Assembly: GCF_003315485.1 (NCBI RefSeq) | Contig: NZ_QNSE01000002.1 | Coordinates: 248,001-312,000 of the forward strand | Direction of reading: 5' to 3' | Origin: Marinomonas rhizomae | GTDB lineage: Bacteria; Pseudomonadota; Gammaproteobacteria; Pseudomonadales; Marinomonadaceae | DNA length: 64,000 nt | Position numbers and translations under genes: made by a program | The notes under the pieces: generated by a model | What the model saw: the letters and a program-made list of their open reading frames with translations, nothing else | What the model was told of the DNA's origin: nothing | Database searches by the model: none | Shown: positions 18,803 to 28,330 of the stretch, piece by piece | How positions within the stretch are numbered: position 1 is the stretch's first letter | Layout: each line of letters begins with the position of its first letter

Positions 18803-20071
18803 TTAGGCATTCATTTTATTAATTAAGGCGACAATTTTATGTAGCTCGGTAGATTTTTGAAAAACCGCCTCTCTGCAGGCTTCAGCTTCTTCTAAGGTTA
18901 ACCCGACCTCTAAAAGCACGGATGGCTCAATGGCTTCGTTATGATGCAGCTGATACGAGACATACAGCAGTTTTGCTAAAATAGTGTGCTCGCCATAATA
19001 GTGAGGCCTTTTGCTATAGCGAATGGCTGTCCAAATATTGTCTGGTAGACTCCAGTAACGTAGTAACCAAGAGCCTAGTTGCTCCTTAGTAAAGTGCAAG
19101 GTTTGCATTTCGATTAATTCAGATGACAAGTGTGCGTTGGCTTCTTGATAGCGCGACAAAATCGAAAAATGTGGCGGTAGAATAGTACTAATTGCCAGAT
19201 AACCAAAGTTATGTAACAAGCCAGCAAGGTAGGCATGGCCTAATTTTGGACGATTTTGTATTGGCATGGCTTTGACTAAAGATTCCATCAATACAGCGTT
19301 AGATACGGAATCGAGCCAAAAATCTTCATAGTGACGAGGTCCGTCTTCTGGAGCTTGAAAGGCGTTACCCATTGATAAGCCAAGTGCTAAATTCATCACC
19401 ATATCAAAGCCTAAAACTCGGATAATCGCATCTTCTACTGATTCTATAGAGCCTGGTGCGCCATAGTAAGGTGATGAGGCCCAGCTGATGACTTGAGCGG
19501 CTAAGCTAGGGTCTAGTGCGATCACGTCACATAGTTCATCGGTTCCGGCTGTCTTATCGGCTGAGAGGCGGATTATGCGATGTGAAGACGCTGGCAAAGG
19601 GGGAATTTCTAATGTTTCTTCTATGCGCTGCTTAAGACGAATTGATTGGAATCGACCAAGGGCTTTGAGAATATGCTCTTCATCGTTTTCGTGATTATCA
19701 ACTGGGCGCTTTATAAGCTGTGCATTGATGGAAATATTCTCGAATCGGTTTAATGGGCCAGAAAACATGTCAGCTAATTCTGCCGGTGTCACGTTATGAT
19801 ACTGCCCATTTACTTTGGTTCGAATCGAAAATGCCGACCCTTTTAGCATGCTAGCTTCTAGTATAGTGGTTACGCTGCTGGGCTTGATAAGCGGATCGCC
19901 TGAGCTTTGAAAGTTGCTGACGGGCTCAAAACGACGCTTAGTAATACGAGATACGGCTGAAATATCAAGCATATTGCATTCAGGAAAAATAACCTGCAAA
20001 CGGCCTGTGTGGTCTGCTAAATGTACCACGCGCAATCTTTGGCTGGGCTGTAGGCTTACGGAAGGTTCCAT
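18803..20071 (-). CDS. HDOD domain protein with N-terminal YbaK-like region
   Basis: 422-residue signalling protein. Residues about 1-125 resemble the YbaK/aminoacyl-tRNA-deacylase-like domain seen at the N-terminus of some pseudomonad HDOD proteins ('CNMLDISAVSRITKRRFEPV'). Residues about 160-365 form an HDOD domain ('IPPLPASSHRIIRLSADKTA', 'AYLAGLLHNFGYLAI'), a non-catalytic HD relative. The longest frame starts at 20098, but that ATG lies in the T-tail of the aapP terminator without a ribosome site; the ATG at 20071 has AGGA six bases upstream and is chosen. Function unknown; HDOD proteins commonly act in motility, chemotaxis or c-di-GMP control. Confidence 0.75.
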   Translation of the reverse strand: MEPSVSLQPSQRLRVVHLADHTGRLQVIFPECNMLDISAVSRITKRRFEPVSNFQSSGDPLIKPSSVTTILEASMLKGSAFSIRTKVNGQYHNVTPAELADMFSGPLNRFENISINAQLIKRPVDNHENDEEHILKALGRFQSIRLKQRIEETLEIPPLPASSHRIIRLSADKTAGTDELCDVIALDPSLAAQVISWASSPYYGAPGSIESVEDAIIRVLGFDMVMNLALGLSMGNAFQAPEDGPRHYEDFWLDSVSNAVLMESLVKAMPIQNRPKLGHAYLAGLLHNFGYLAISTILPPHFSILSRYQEANAHLSSELIEMQTLHFTKEQLGSWLLRYWSLPDNIWTAIRYSKRPHYYGEHTILAKLLYVSYQLHHNEAIEPSVLLEVGLTLEEAEACREAVFQKSTELHKIVALINKMNA

Positions 20072-20098
20072 ACGTTTTCCTGTTAAAAAGACTGACAT

Positions 20099-20122
20099 AA
20101 AAAAGCCCCAATACGGGGCTTT
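20099..20122 (-). terminator. Rho-independent terminator of the aap operon
   Basis: On the minus strand an 8-bp stem (AAAGCCCC / GGGGCTTT) with a 5-base loop is followed by six T. It lies 45 bases beyond the aapP stop and overlaps the start of the longest HDOD reading frame, which argues for the internal HDOD start. Confidence 0.85.
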
Positions 20123-20166
20123 GTCAATATAACAGATTTTAAGTCTTAGTTCTGAATAGTAAATTA

Positions 20167-20946
20167 TTAGTGATTCAAAATTTGACTGAGGAACATTTGG
20201 GTACGGTCGTGTTGAGGATTGTCGAAAAATTCGTGAGGCTCATTAGCTTCAACAATTTCACCAGCATCCATAAAGACAACACGGTCAGCAACGGTTTTAG
20301 CAAAGCCCATTTCGTGCGTTACACACACCATGGTCATGCCTTCTTCTGCTAACTGAACCATTACGTCCAGTACCTCTTTGATCATTTCAGGATCAAGCGC
20401 GGATGTTGGCTCATCAAAAAGCATAATGCGGGGCTGCATACACAAACCACGAGCAATCGCTACGCGCTGTTGCTGACCACCAGATAGCTGGCCTGGATAT
20501 TTCAGCGCTTGGTTCGCGATTTTTACGCGTTCCAAATAGTGCATCGCCATTTCTTCGGCTTCTTTTTTAGGTGTTTTTCGCACCCAAATTGGAGCCAAGG
20601 TTAAGTTTTCTAAAATGGTTAAGTGCGGAAACAAATTAAAATGTTGAAATACCATGCCCACGTCTTTACGGATCGCTTCGATGTTTTTCAAATTGTTGTT
20701 CATTTCGACACCATCAACCAGGATCGTCCCTTTTTGGTGTTCTTCTAGACGGTTGATACAACGTGTCATCGTCGATTTACCGGAGCCAGAAGGGCCACAC
20801 ACAACGATGCGCTCGCCTTTCTTAATACTGAAATTGATGTTTTTTAGTACGTGAAAATCACCGTACCATTTGTTTACATCGTTAAATTCGATGATTGCTT
20901 CTTCGCCCTGCGCAAGTTGGGCACGAGCCATATTTGTATCTGTCAT
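20167..20946 (-). CDS. aapP: General L-amino-acid ABC transporter ATP-binding protein AapP
   Basis: Cytoplasmic ATPase of a polar-amino-acid importer. 259 residues with Walker [11 protein letters not shown]-loop '[17 protein letters not shown]', signature [15 protein letters not shown], Walker B '[15 protein letters not shown]' and '[20 protein letters not shown]', all typical of GlnQ/AapP. The ATG at 20946 has GAGGT eight bases upstream. It is last in aapJQMP and ends in a strong terminator. Assignment to Aap rather than Gln/His importers rests on the large two-permease arrangement upstream. Confidence 0.93.
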   Translation of the reverse strand: MTDTNMARAQLAQGEEAIIEFNDVNKWYGDFHVLKNINFSIKKGERIVVCGPSGSGKSTMTRCINRLEEHQKGTILVDGVEMNNNLKNIEAIRKDVGMVFQHFNLFPHLTILENLTLAPIWVRKTPKKEAEEMAMHYLERVKIANQALKYPGQLSGGQQQRVAIARGLCMQPRIMLFDEPTSALDPEMIKEVLDVMVQLAEEGMTMVCVTHEMGFAKTVADRVVFMDAGEIVEANEPHEFFDNPQHDRTQMFLSQILNH

Positions 20947-20968
20947 GATAAAGACCTCAAATTCCTAA

Positions 20969-22069
20969 CTAATTTCGCTTGTGCCCAGTTTCTAACTTAC
21001 GCTCTAGTGACATACTGTAACGTGACATACCAAAGCAGATAATCCAATAGATCAAAGCTGCGAAGGCATAACCTTCAACGGTAGTACCTAACCAATTTGA
21101 GTCATGGTTAGCGGCTTGAATTCGACCTAAGAAGTCAAACATGCCAACGATATACACCAAGGTTGTGTCTTTAAACAGTGCAATAAAAGAGTTTACTATA
21201 CCTGGAATAACCAGCTTTAGTGCCTGTGGCAAAATAACCAGAATCATTGATTGCCAGTAAGTTAGCCCCATTGCATCAGCGGCTTCATACTGGCCTTTAG
21301 GAATCGCCTGTAGGCCACCACGAACCACTTCAGCCATATAGGCAGCAGAGAATAAAGTAATACCAATCAGGACACGTAATAATTTGTTGAAATTCAAACC
21401 TTCAGGTAAGAATAACGGAATCATTACTGATGCCATAAACAAGATAGTGATTAATGGCACCGCACGAATGGTTTCGATAAATACCACACAAACTGACTTC
21501 GCAATTGGCATTTCTGAACGTCGACCGAGTGCCAATACAATCCCTAATGGGAAAGACGCTACAATACCTATAACACCCAGTAGTACAGTAAGGAAAAGGC
21601 CACCCCATAAGGAAGTTTCTACTTCTTCTAGGCCAAATACACCACCAGCAAACAAGAAGTAAGCCACAATGGGATAAACGACTATAATAGCGATAGAAAG
21701 ATAGAGCTTGTTAATCGTCTTAATGGCAAAAGCACCTACCATAACCACTAGTAGAATCACGGCCAAATTAATACGCCAAGTTTCTGCTTCTGGATAAAGA
21801 CCGTACATGAACTGGTCAAAGTACACACCAATAAAGGCCCAACAAGCGCCACCAGCCGTACAAGCTGCTTTAGATGAACCTTCCCAAGTGGCATCGATTA
21901 AAGCCCACTCGATAACGGGTGGAAGCAGTAGATACACTATGTAAAGGCTAAAAAAGGTTAGAAAAATATTCAGTGGGGACGAAAATAAATTCTGACGTAC
22001 CCACGCCACGGCACCGACCGATGTTGATGGTGGTGGGAGGCTTGGTGATGGTTTAAAGATAATAGCCAT
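20969..22069 (-). CDS. aapM: Amino-acid ABC transporter permease AapM
   Basis: Inner-membrane permease of 366 residues, longer than GlnP-type permeases. An N-terminal hydrophobic region precedes the HisM-type domain, which has 'ADAMGLTYWQSMILVILPQALKLVIPGIVNSFIALFKDTTLV' (positions about 285-325) as its coupling loop. A periplasmic segment with two cysteines ('KAACTAGGACWAF') follows the first helix, a feature of AapM. It lies 10 bases after aapQ. Confidence 0.92.
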   Translation of the reverse strand: MAIIFKPSPSLPPPSTSVGAVAWVRQNLFSSPLNIFLTFFSLYIVYLLLPPVIEWALIDATWEGSSKAACTAGGACWAFIGVYFDQFMYGLYPEAETWRINLAVILLVVMVGAFAIKTINKLYLSIAIIVVYPIVAYFLFAGGVFGLEEVETSLWGGLFLTVLLGVIGIVASFPLGIVLALGRRSEMPIAKSVCVVFIETIRAVPLITILFMASVMIPLFLPEGLNFNKLLRVLIGITLFSAAYMAEVVRGGLQAIPKGQYEAADAMGLTYWQSMILVILPQALKLVIPGIVNSFIALFKDTTLVYIVGMFDFLGRIQAANHDSNWLGTTVEGYAFAALIYWIICFGMSRYSMSLERKLETGHKRN

Positions 22070-22078
22070 GTTTGCCTC

Positions 22079-23254
22079 CTAGCGTTCAATTAATGACATT
22101 TTGTTGTTGTACCAGTTCATGAATACCGAAATCGATAGACTCAATGAACCGTAAACCAACATACAAAGACCAATGGTTTCAATCGCCTGACCTGTTTGGT
22201 TAAGCGTCGTCCCCATTACCACTGCAACCAACTCAGGGTAAGCAATAGCTGCACCTAATGAAGAGTTTTTCGCCAAATTCAGGTATTGGCTAGTAAGTGG
22301 CGGAATGATCACGCGTAATGCTTGAGGCAAGACAATAAGGCGTTGCGTAAGGTTGTCACGTAAGCCTAAAGAACGGGCCGCTTCGGTTTGTCCCCAGTTT
22401 ACAGACAAAATACCAGCCCGCACGATCTCTGCGATAAAGGCACCGGTATAAGTAGATAGCGCTACTAATACTGCAACAAACTCTGGCGGTAATACCATAC
22501 CACCGGTTACGTTAAAGCGACTTTTTTGCGGTAAATCAAACTCTATTGGAAACCCAGCAATGGCAAGGAAAATAAAGGTAATACCAACAATAACACCTAA
22601 TGATGACCAGTAAGCAGGAAACCATAATCCGGTTCTTGTTTGGCGTTTTTTAGCCCATATGATGAGACCAATGGAGGCGACAAGCGACAGAATGAAGCCG
22701 AAGATTACTAATCCAAAGCCATCTTGGGATATTGGGTTTGGAGAATAAATGCCACGTTTGTTAAGTAAGAAGTCGGCAAATTCATAACTATTACGTGGCG
22801 CTGGTAACGCAGCAAGAACCGCAAAATACCAAAAGAACATTTGTAACAATAATGGAATATTACGCAATGTCTCAATATAGACCGTTGCTAAACGTGCTAC
22901 TAACCAGTTTTTTGACAAACGGGCTAGGCCCATTATTACACCAATAATCGTGGCTAATATTATCCCTAACAGAGAGATGACGAAGGTGTTGATCAAGGCA
23001 ACAACAAACGCTCGTCCGTATGTATTGGCCTCAGTGTATTCAATAAGGTGAATAAGAATTGGAAAGCCAGCAGGCTCATTAAAAAATGAGAAACCAGTGG
23101 AAATTCCTCGGTTGTCGAGGTTGGCTTGAAGATTACTGAATAAGTAATAACCCGCAAAGACCACCATCGCTAGCAGCAAAATTTGAAATATAAGCGCGCG
23201 ATTACCCGCGTCGTTCAAAAAGCTGTTATTACTCGGAGTTGTTTTATCGCTCAT
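22079..23254 (-). CDS. aapQ: Amino-acid ABC transporter permease AapQ
   Basis: Inner-membrane permease of 391 residues that pairs with AapM. An N-terminal membrane segment (about 22-45) is followed by the first half of the permease domain, a long insertion (about 160-255) with extra helices, and the C-terminal half containing 'EAARSLGLRDNLTQRLIVLPQALRVIIPPLTSQYLNLAKNSSL' (about 310-352) as the ATPase-coupling loop. The split permease domain with an insertion is typical of AapQ/BztB. Preceded by a 111-base gap with a hairpin after aapJ. Confidence 0.92.
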   Translation of the reverse strand: MSDKTTPSNNSFLNDAGNRALIFQILLLAMVVFAGYYLFSNLQANLDNRGISTGFSFFNEPAGFPILIHLIEYTEANTYGRAFVVALINTFVISLLGIILATIIGVIMGLARLSKNWLVARLATVYIETLRNIPLLLQMFFWYFAVLAALPAPRNSYEFADFLLNKRGIYSPNPISQDGFGLVIFGFILSLVASIGLIIWAKKRQTRTGLWFPAYWSSLGVIVGITFIFLAIAGFPIEFDLPQKSRFNVTGGMVLPPEFVAVLVALSTYTGAFIAEIVRAGILSVNWGQTEAARSLGLRDNLTQRLIVLPQALRVIIPPLTSQYLNLAKNSSLGAAIAYPELVAVVMGTTLNQTGQAIETIGLCMLVYGSLSLSISVFMNWYNNKMSLIER

Positions 23255-23306
23255 CTTGGTTCAGGCAATGAAATGCTCGTCAGATGTGTAAGAAAGGGGG
23301 AAGAAA

Positions 23307-23330
23307 CCCAGCGACATTCTAGTCGCTGGG
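23307..23330 (-). other. Intercistronic hairpin between aapJ and aapQ
   Basis: Perfect 9-bp stem (CCCAGCGAC / GTCGCTGGG) with a 6-base loop, followed on the minus strand by a moderately T-rich stretch (TTTCTT). It probably stabilises the aapJ mRNA or causes partial termination, as for the similar hairpin after oppA. Confidence 0.6.
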
Positions 23331-23365
23331 TAAATACCCAAGCAGAGAATAGTTTGCTTTAGGTA

Positions 23366-24391
23366 TTAACGAACTGGTGGCGCATACATGATGCCGCCAG
23401 CTTCAGTCCAAAGTGCGTTAAGACCACGTGGTAGATCAACAGGAGTAGATGGACCAACGTTGCGCTCAAACACTTCACCGTAGTTACCTACTTTTGCGAT
23501 AACGTTGTAAGCCCAATCCGCAGGAAGCTCAAGTTGAGCGCCCATATCACCTTCAACACCTAGTAAACGCTTGATGCCTGGATCATTTGTTTCTTTTTTG
23601 ATCTTAGCAACGTTTTTAGATGAAATACCCATTTCTTCTGCGTTGACTTGAACGAACATAGACCAAGTGACGATATCTTTCCATTGGTTGTCGCCATGGC
23701 GAACAACAGGACCTAGTGGTTCTTTAGAAATTGTTTCAGGAAGAATAACGTGAGCAGATGGATCCGCTAGTTTAGTACGGTGAGCCGCTAGGCCTGATTT
23801 ATCTGTCGTGTATACGTCACAACGACCTGAGTCATAAGCAGCAAGTGCTTCATCTGCTTTTTGTACCACAACAGGAACGTAAGATAGTTTGTTTTTACGG
23901 AAGAAATCCGCCATGTTTAATTCTGTTGTTGTACCTTGCTCAGTACAAACCGTTGCGCCATCAAGATCCATAGCAGATTCTACGCCTAGGTCTTTACGTA
24001 CCATGAAACCTTGACCGTCATAAAAGTTAACCGCGGTGAAGTCTAAGCCCAAAGAGGCGTCACGGGTATAAGTCCAAGTCGTGTTACGAGCAAGAATATC
24101 GATTTCACCTGACTGTAGAGCAGTGAAACGTTCTTTAGCAGAAAGTGGAGTGAATTTAACTTTTTGAGGATCACCAAAAATAGCAGAAGAAACGGCGCGA
24201 CAAGCATCAACATCTATACCAGACCAGTTGCCTTTATCATCGGCATTAGAGAACCCTGGAACACCTGTACTGACACCACATTGAACGAAGCCTTTTGCTT
24301 TAACATCTTCAAGTGTTGACGCAGCAGCACCAGCGCTGATAGTCGCAGCGATTGCAGCGGTCGAAAGTAATTTACCAACATTCGATTTCAT
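23366..24391 (-). CDS. aapJ: Periplasmic general L-amino-acid-binding protein AapJ
   Basis: Binds L-amino acids in the periplasm for AapQMP. 341 residues with a signal peptide (MKSNVGKLLSTAAIAAT..., cleavage near AAA at about 24) and the SBP family 3 pattern 'GFVQCGVSTGVPGFSNADDKG', 'GIDVDACRAVSSAIFGD' and 'FTALQSGEIDILARNTTWT', which are distinctive for AapJ/BztA and longer than the GlnH type. First gene of the operon; the Lrp-family gene is divergent, 542 bases away, and may regulate it. Confidence 0.93.
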   Translation of the reverse strand: MKSNVGKLLSTAAIAATISAGAAASTLEDVKAKGFVQCGVSTGVPGFSNADDKGNWSGIDVDACRAVSSAIFGDPQKVKFTPLSAKERFTALQSGEIDILARNTTWTYTRDASLGLDFTAVNFYDGQGFMVRKDLGVESAMDLDGATVCTEQGTTTELNMADFFRKNKLSYVPVVVQKADEALAAYDSGRCDVYTTDKSGLAAHRTKLADPSAHVILPETISKEPLGPVVRHGDNQWKDIVTWSMFVQVNAEEMGISSKNVAKIKKETNDPGIKRLLGVEGDMGAQLELPADWAYNVIAKVGNYGEVFERNVGPSTPVDLPRGLNALWTEAGGIMYAPPVR

Positions 24392-24933
24392 TATATTGAG
24401 CCTCCCAGGCGTTTTTATGTATGTTGTAACTTGCTTGATTTTATATTGCAGACTTTACAATCTGTGTCTTAAAAACTAGCAAGGTTAGTGCCAACATTTA
24501 ATTATTCTTGTTGTAAGATATATGTAGACGATTCCTCTAAAAGATCATCACATACCCCTATAGAATTACTCTTTTGAAGTGTAGTCAAGGATAAAATGTC
24601 AGGAAAGGTGTGTGATATGCTTAGTTTTTACACTTTTTGAGCATATAAAGATTAGTGTGCTATTCAGCTTAGCTGAATATATCTTTTTATTAAAGCTAGA
24701 GAAAACAAGGCTCTTCAGCGAAGAGCATTTGTTTTTATGCACAACAATGGGGCAAAAATAAGAAGGAAAGGCGCTATTTTGTGGCGAATGTTTTTTTTGC
24801 AACATTTTGGTGCTTTTTTGTAACTGTTGTAAATAACCATATAAAAGATATTGAATAAAGCGCTTTCCATAATTTGCAATCTGCATGGTAGACTTACGCA
24901 TCAATTGAAGTCATGTAAGGAGATCCATAGCAA
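24392..24933. other. Long AT-rich intergenic region between aapJ and the Lrp-type gene
   Basis: 542 bases with no convincing gene; a 101-codon minus-strand frame here has no ribosome site or recognisable content and is rejected. The region holds the divergent promoters, a short inverted repeat at 24661-24679 (TATTCAGC / GCTGAATA), and an isolated terminator-like hairpin at 24702-24736. Several poly-A/T runs (near 24790-24825) suit bending and binding by an Lrp-type regulator. Confidence 0.5.
24702..24736. terminator. Orphan bidirectional terminator-like hairpin
   Basis: GCTCTTC / GAAGAGC stem with a three-base loop, extended by A-rich and T-rich flanks (AAAACAA / TTGTTTT) so that a T-run follows on either strand. 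Neither neighbouring gene ends here, since aapJ and the Lrp gene diverge. It suggests an unannotated short transcript in this gap. Confidence 0.5.
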
Positions 24934-25410
24934 ATGGATAACTCAGCAAAACCGCTTGATCGCTTGGATAAAAAAATTCTTCGTGAACTGCAGATTAACG
25001 GCCGTTTGTCGAATGTAGAGCTGGCTAGTCGTGTAGGGCTAAGTGCAACTCCTTGCTTGGAGCGAGTTCGCCGGTTAGAACGTAATGGTTACATTACGGG
25101 TTATTGTGCTCTGGTTAACCCTAAAAAAGTGGATGCTGGATTGCTTGTTTTTGTCGAGATTCGTCTTAAGACGACGTCTCCAGAAGGCTTTAATGAATTC
25201 AAAACCGCTGTTACAGAAATCCCTGAAATATTGGAATGTCATTTGATTGCTGGTGACTTTGAATATCTCCTAAAAGCACGTGTATCCAATATGGACTCTT
25301 ATCGCCTTTTGCTTGGTGAGACCTTACTGACACTGCCGCATGTTCGAGAATCTCGTACTTACGTGGCTATGGAAGAAGTGAAGAATACGACTGTGGTTAA
25401 CATCCCTTAA
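24934..25410 (+). CDS. lrp: Lrp/AsnC-family transcriptional regulator
   Basis: Amino-acid-responsive DNA-binding regulator. 158 residues: an N-terminal winged helix-turn-helix ('LDRLDKKILRELQINGRLSN' at about 8-27 and 'VGLSATPCLERVRRLERNGY') and a C-terminal RAM/AsnC effector domain ('EILECHLIAGDFEYLLKARV', 'LLLGETLLTLPHVRESRTYV'). These are very close to E. coli Lrp. A strong ribosome site (AAGGAG) lies about 11 bases before the ATG. Its position divergent to an amino-acid importer suggests that it controls aapJQMP. It might be global Lrp or a local paralogue; the sequence alone does not decide. Confidence 0.9.
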   Translation: MDNSAKPLDRLDKKILRELQINGRLSNVELASRVGLSATPCLERVRRLERNGYITGYCALVNPKKVDAGLLVFVEIRLKTTSPEGFNEFKTAVTEIPEILECHLIAGDFEYLLKARVSNMDSYRLLLGETLLTLPHVRESRTYVAMEEVKNTTVVNIP

Positions 25411-25429
25411 AAATAATCAGCGCTAAATG

Positions 25430-25445
25430 GCCTGCTTTCGCAGGC
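25430..25445. terminator. Hairpin between convergent lrp and HhH genes
   Basis: GCCTGC-TTTC-GCAGGC stem-loop with a tetraloop located between the two convergent stops. The following sequence is T-rich but lacks a perfect T-run, so it is a modest terminator. Confidence 0.5.
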
Positions 25446-25455
25446 TTAATACTTG

Positions 25456-26136
25456 TCACTTTGATAATTCAGCGACTATTTTACCTAGCATTACTGGCCC
25501 CACTCCTTTTACGTTGAGCACGGCTTTTTCTGAGTGAAAAGGACGTTCTGCTACGAGCCTTTCGAGAATTTTTTTTGGCACGCCTTTCGCCTTTAGAAGC
25601 TTATCCACTTTTGATTTATTAATGGCGAGATAGCCATCGGCGTAACCATTGGTGTTTTTTTTTACTTCTTTTACGATAGGTTTCACTACGGTTGTTTTCG
25701 GCGTAGATGCTGCTTTTTCGTTCCCTAGTTTATCCACTTGCATTACTGAAGTGGAAGCGTCGGAAGGCGCCTCAATCTGATAGAATGCGTCGAAATAGGC
25801 GGAGTCACACAAGGTGTAGTCCACTCCGTTCCATTCATTAAGCTGTAATGATAATTGCCAAGTGCCACTGGGCGGTTGTCGGAAAAGTAGATCGTAGTAG
25901 CAATCGGAAAGAAAGTGCTGCCCTTTTATTTCACCAATTATGGTTGAAGCGAGCACGACTGCTTCTGAGCTTCCTACACCGTGTTGAAATGCACATAACT
26001 GTAGTTGCAGTGTGCCACTGAGATTACCTTCGACTCTATCATTAGCGATGCGCTGAATGGAAATGATGACCCTGTCATTTTCGATCCGGTAGCCACCGCC
26101 TTGTATTGTTAGATGTGCTTGATTGGAAGCATTCAT
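25456..26136 (-). CDS. Hypothetical protein with C-terminal helix-hairpin-helix
   Basis: 226 residues of unknown function. The first ~130 residues look like a beta-rich domain ('IENDRVIISIQRIANDRVEGN', 'GTWQLSLQLNEWNGVDYTLC'). A low-complexity linker follows (about 135-165, rich in K, V, T). The last ~55 residues resemble a ComEA-type helix-hairpin-helix ('ILERLVAERPFHSEKAVLNV' then 'KGVGPVMLGKIVAEL'), a non-specific DNA-binding motif. Its gene is minus strand between lrp and recG and has its own start. A nucleic-acid role is inference from the HhH motif. Confidence 0.6.
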   Translation of the reverse strand: MNASNQAHLTIQGGGYRIENDRVIISIQRIANDRVEGNLSGTLQLQLCAFQHGVGSSEAVVLASTIIGEIKGQHFLSDCYYDLLFRQPPSGTWQLSLQLNEWNGVDYTLCDSAYFDAFYQIEAPSDASTSVMQVDKLGNEKAASTPKTTVVKPIVKEVKKNTNGYADGYLAINKSKVDKLLKAKGVPKKILERLVAERPFHSEKAVLNVKGVGPVMLGKIVAELSK

Positions 26137-26240
26137 GCCTTTTCCTTTTTGCGAATCGCTGAGGTGAAATCATTAAGGGATTTTTGATCAAATTTCACAC
26201 AGGTGCAAGCAAATACCCTTTATTTAGACGATAAAAAGAG

Positions 26241-28322
26241 TTAGACGTTTAAATATTGATCGTGGTTCGGTAACCATCGAGATAACAGTGGTGAAATACG
26301 ATCAGGATAACGGCTGTATAAGAGTGTGGCGGCTTTTTGTACATCATCAAGCAAGCTTTTATCACGCTGTAAATCCGCGACTTTGAACTCCCAAAGGCCT
26401 GTTTGTCTGGTGCCAAGCAGTTCACCTGGACCACGTAGTTCAAGGTCTTTCTCTGCGATTTTAAACCCATCACTGGTTTCTCGCATGGTGGAAAGTCGCT
26501 CTTTGCCTTGTTGTCCCAATGGGGCTTTATAAAGCAGCACACAATGGCTGGCAGTTTGTCCTCGACCAACACGACCACGTAACTGGTGAAGTTGTGCAAG
26601 CCCAAGCCTTTCCGGGTTTTCTATTACCATTAAACTGGAGTTTGGTACATCGACACCGACTTCGATGACGGTTGTGGCGACCAAGAGCTGAATCTCACCG
26701 GCTTTAAATTTGGCCATAATGTCGGCTTTTTCTTGCGCTTTGAGTCGACCATGCACCAAGCCGATGGATAACTCCCCAAGCTGCTCTTGCAGCAAAATCG
26801 CGGTGTCTTCTGCGGCTTGGCATTGCAGGGCTTCTGATTCTTCAATCAGGGTACAAACCCAGTAAGCTTGTTTGCCTTCTTCACAGGCGCTTTTTACTCG
26901 GTCAATGACTTCTTGTCGGCGCTGATCCGACACCACAATGGTGTTTACTGGCGTTCTACCTGGTGGCAGTTCATCAATAATGGAACAATCCAAATCAGCA
27001 TAGGCAGACATTGCTAAGGTTCGAGGAATGGGGGTCGCGGTCATGATTAACTGATGGGGCTGGAAACCGAGCTTCATGCCTTTTGCGCGCAATGCCATAC
27101 GCTGATGTACGCCGAAGCGATGTTGTTCGTCAATAATAGCAAGCGCTAAGCGATCAAACTCAACAGTGTCCTGAAATAAGGCATGAGTACCGACGACAAT
27201 TTGAGCGGCACCTGATGCAATATTAGCGAGTTCTTTCTCGCGAGTTTTGCCTTTAAGTTTGCCGATCATCCATGCGACTTTTAAACCTAAAGGCTCGAAC
27301 CATTGGGTGAAATTAATATAGTGTTGCTCGGCGAGGATTTCAGTTGGCGCCATGATGGCGACTTGGTAGCCCGCTTGTACGACAGATGCCGCCGCCAATG
27401 CCGCAACTAAGGTTTTCCCTGACCCTACGTCACCTTGCACCAAGCGAAGCATAGGGTGGCCTGTGCCAAGGTCGTTAAGGATTTCCTGAAATACTCGACT
27501 TTGTGCATTGGTTGGCGAAAACGGTAATTGTTGCAAGAGTCGCTGGCTTAATTCGCCAGCTGCTTGAACCTTGATTGCAGCATCCTGTTTGGCTTTCATA
27601 CGTTTACCGATTAGAGAAAGCTGATGGGCCATAAGTTCTTCAAAAGATAAGCGATATTGTGCGGGATGACTTCCCGATCGGAGTAGTTCTAGGTTGGCTT
27701 CTCTTGATGGGTGATGTAGAAAATGAATGGCATCGCTCAGCGGTGGCAAACTGAACTGAGTACGAATTTCGTCTGGCAGCCATTCTTGTAGATTGTATGG
27801 CGTTAAACGCTCTAAGGCTTGTTCGCACAGTTGGCGAATTTTGGTTTGCGTTAAACCATCTGTCAGCGGGTAAATCGGCGTAAGCTGTGCTGTTTCTTCT
27901 TGTGTTTCATCTTCCCCAATGATTTTGTATTCAGGGTGATAAATTTCAAACCCAGTACTGCCGCGACGGATTTCGCCAAAACAACGAACGCGCTTGCCGG
28001 ATTCTAATTGCTTTTTTTGCGCAGCGGAAAAATGAAAGAAGCGCAAACACAAGGTGCCAGTGTGATCTTTGATACGGCACAGCAAACTACGGCGTTTACC
28101 CATTTTGATTTCAGCACCAGTGACTTGGCCTTCAATAACGGCTTCGTCACCAAAGCGTAGCATTCCGATTGGAATAACACGGGTTCTGTCTTGATAGCGA
28201 ATCGGCAAATGGAACAGTAAGTCTTGTACCGTATTCAAATGAAGCTTGGCCAGTTTTTCAGCCATAGCATCACCAATGCCTTTTAGTTCACGAACATTCT
28301 GAGTGTCTAATCCGTCGATCAT
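26241..28322 (-). CDS. recG: ATP-dependent DNA helicase RecG
   Basis: Branch-migrating helicase acting at stalled forks and Holliday junctions. An N-terminal wedge/OB domain (about 50-150) is followed by two helicase domains with Walker A 'GDVGSGKTLVA', DEQH-type Walker B 'LAIIDEQHRFGVHQR', 'TATPIPRTLAMSAYAD' and motif VI 'QLRGRVGRG'. Full length about 693 residues. The start at 28322 (MIDGLDTQ) has GAGAG just upstream; the longer frame at 28352 would overlap oxyR by 22 bases. Starts 8 bases after the oxyR stop, so the two genes may be co-transcribed. Confidence 0.96.
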   Translation of the reverse strand: MIDGLDTQNVRELKGIGDAMAEKLAKLHLNTVQDLLFHLPIRYQDRTRVIPIGMLRFGDEAVIEGQVTGAEIKMGKRRSLLCRIKDHTGTLCLRFFHFSAAQKKQLESGKRVRCFGEIRRGSTGFEIYHPEYKIIGEDETQEETAQLTPIYPLTDGLTQTKIRQLCEQALERLTPYNLQEWLPDEIRTQFSLPPLSDAIHFLHHPSREANLELLRSGSHPAQYRLSFEELMAHQLSLIGKRMKAKQDAAIKVQAAGELSQRLLQQLPFSPTNAQSRVFQEILNDLGTGHPMLRLVQGDVGSGKTLVAALAAASVVQAGYQVAIMAPTEILAEQHYINFTQWFEPLGLKVAWMIGKLKGKTREKELANIASGAAQIVVGTHALFQDTVEFDRLALAIIDEQHRFGVHQRMALRAKGMKLGFQPHQLIMTATPIPRTLAMSAYADLDCSIIDELPPGRTPVNTIVVSDQRRQEVIDRVKSACEEGKQAYWVCTLIEESEALQCQAAEDTAILLQEQLGELSIGLVHGRLKAQEKADIMAKFKAGEIQLLVATTVIEVGVDVPNSSLMVIENPERLGLAQLHQLRGRVGRGQTASHCVLLYKAPLGQQGKERLSTMRETSDGFKIAEKDLELRGPGELLGTRQTGLWEFKVADLQRDKSLLDDVQKAATLLYSRYPDRISPLLSRWLPNHDQYLNV

Positions 28323-28330
28323 GCTGCTCT

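Noticed and set aside
24599-24904. 101-codon minus-strand reading frame in the aapJ-lrp gap
   Set aside because: No ribosome site, low-complexity AT-rich composition, no recognisable motif, and it runs through a strong terminator-like hairpin.
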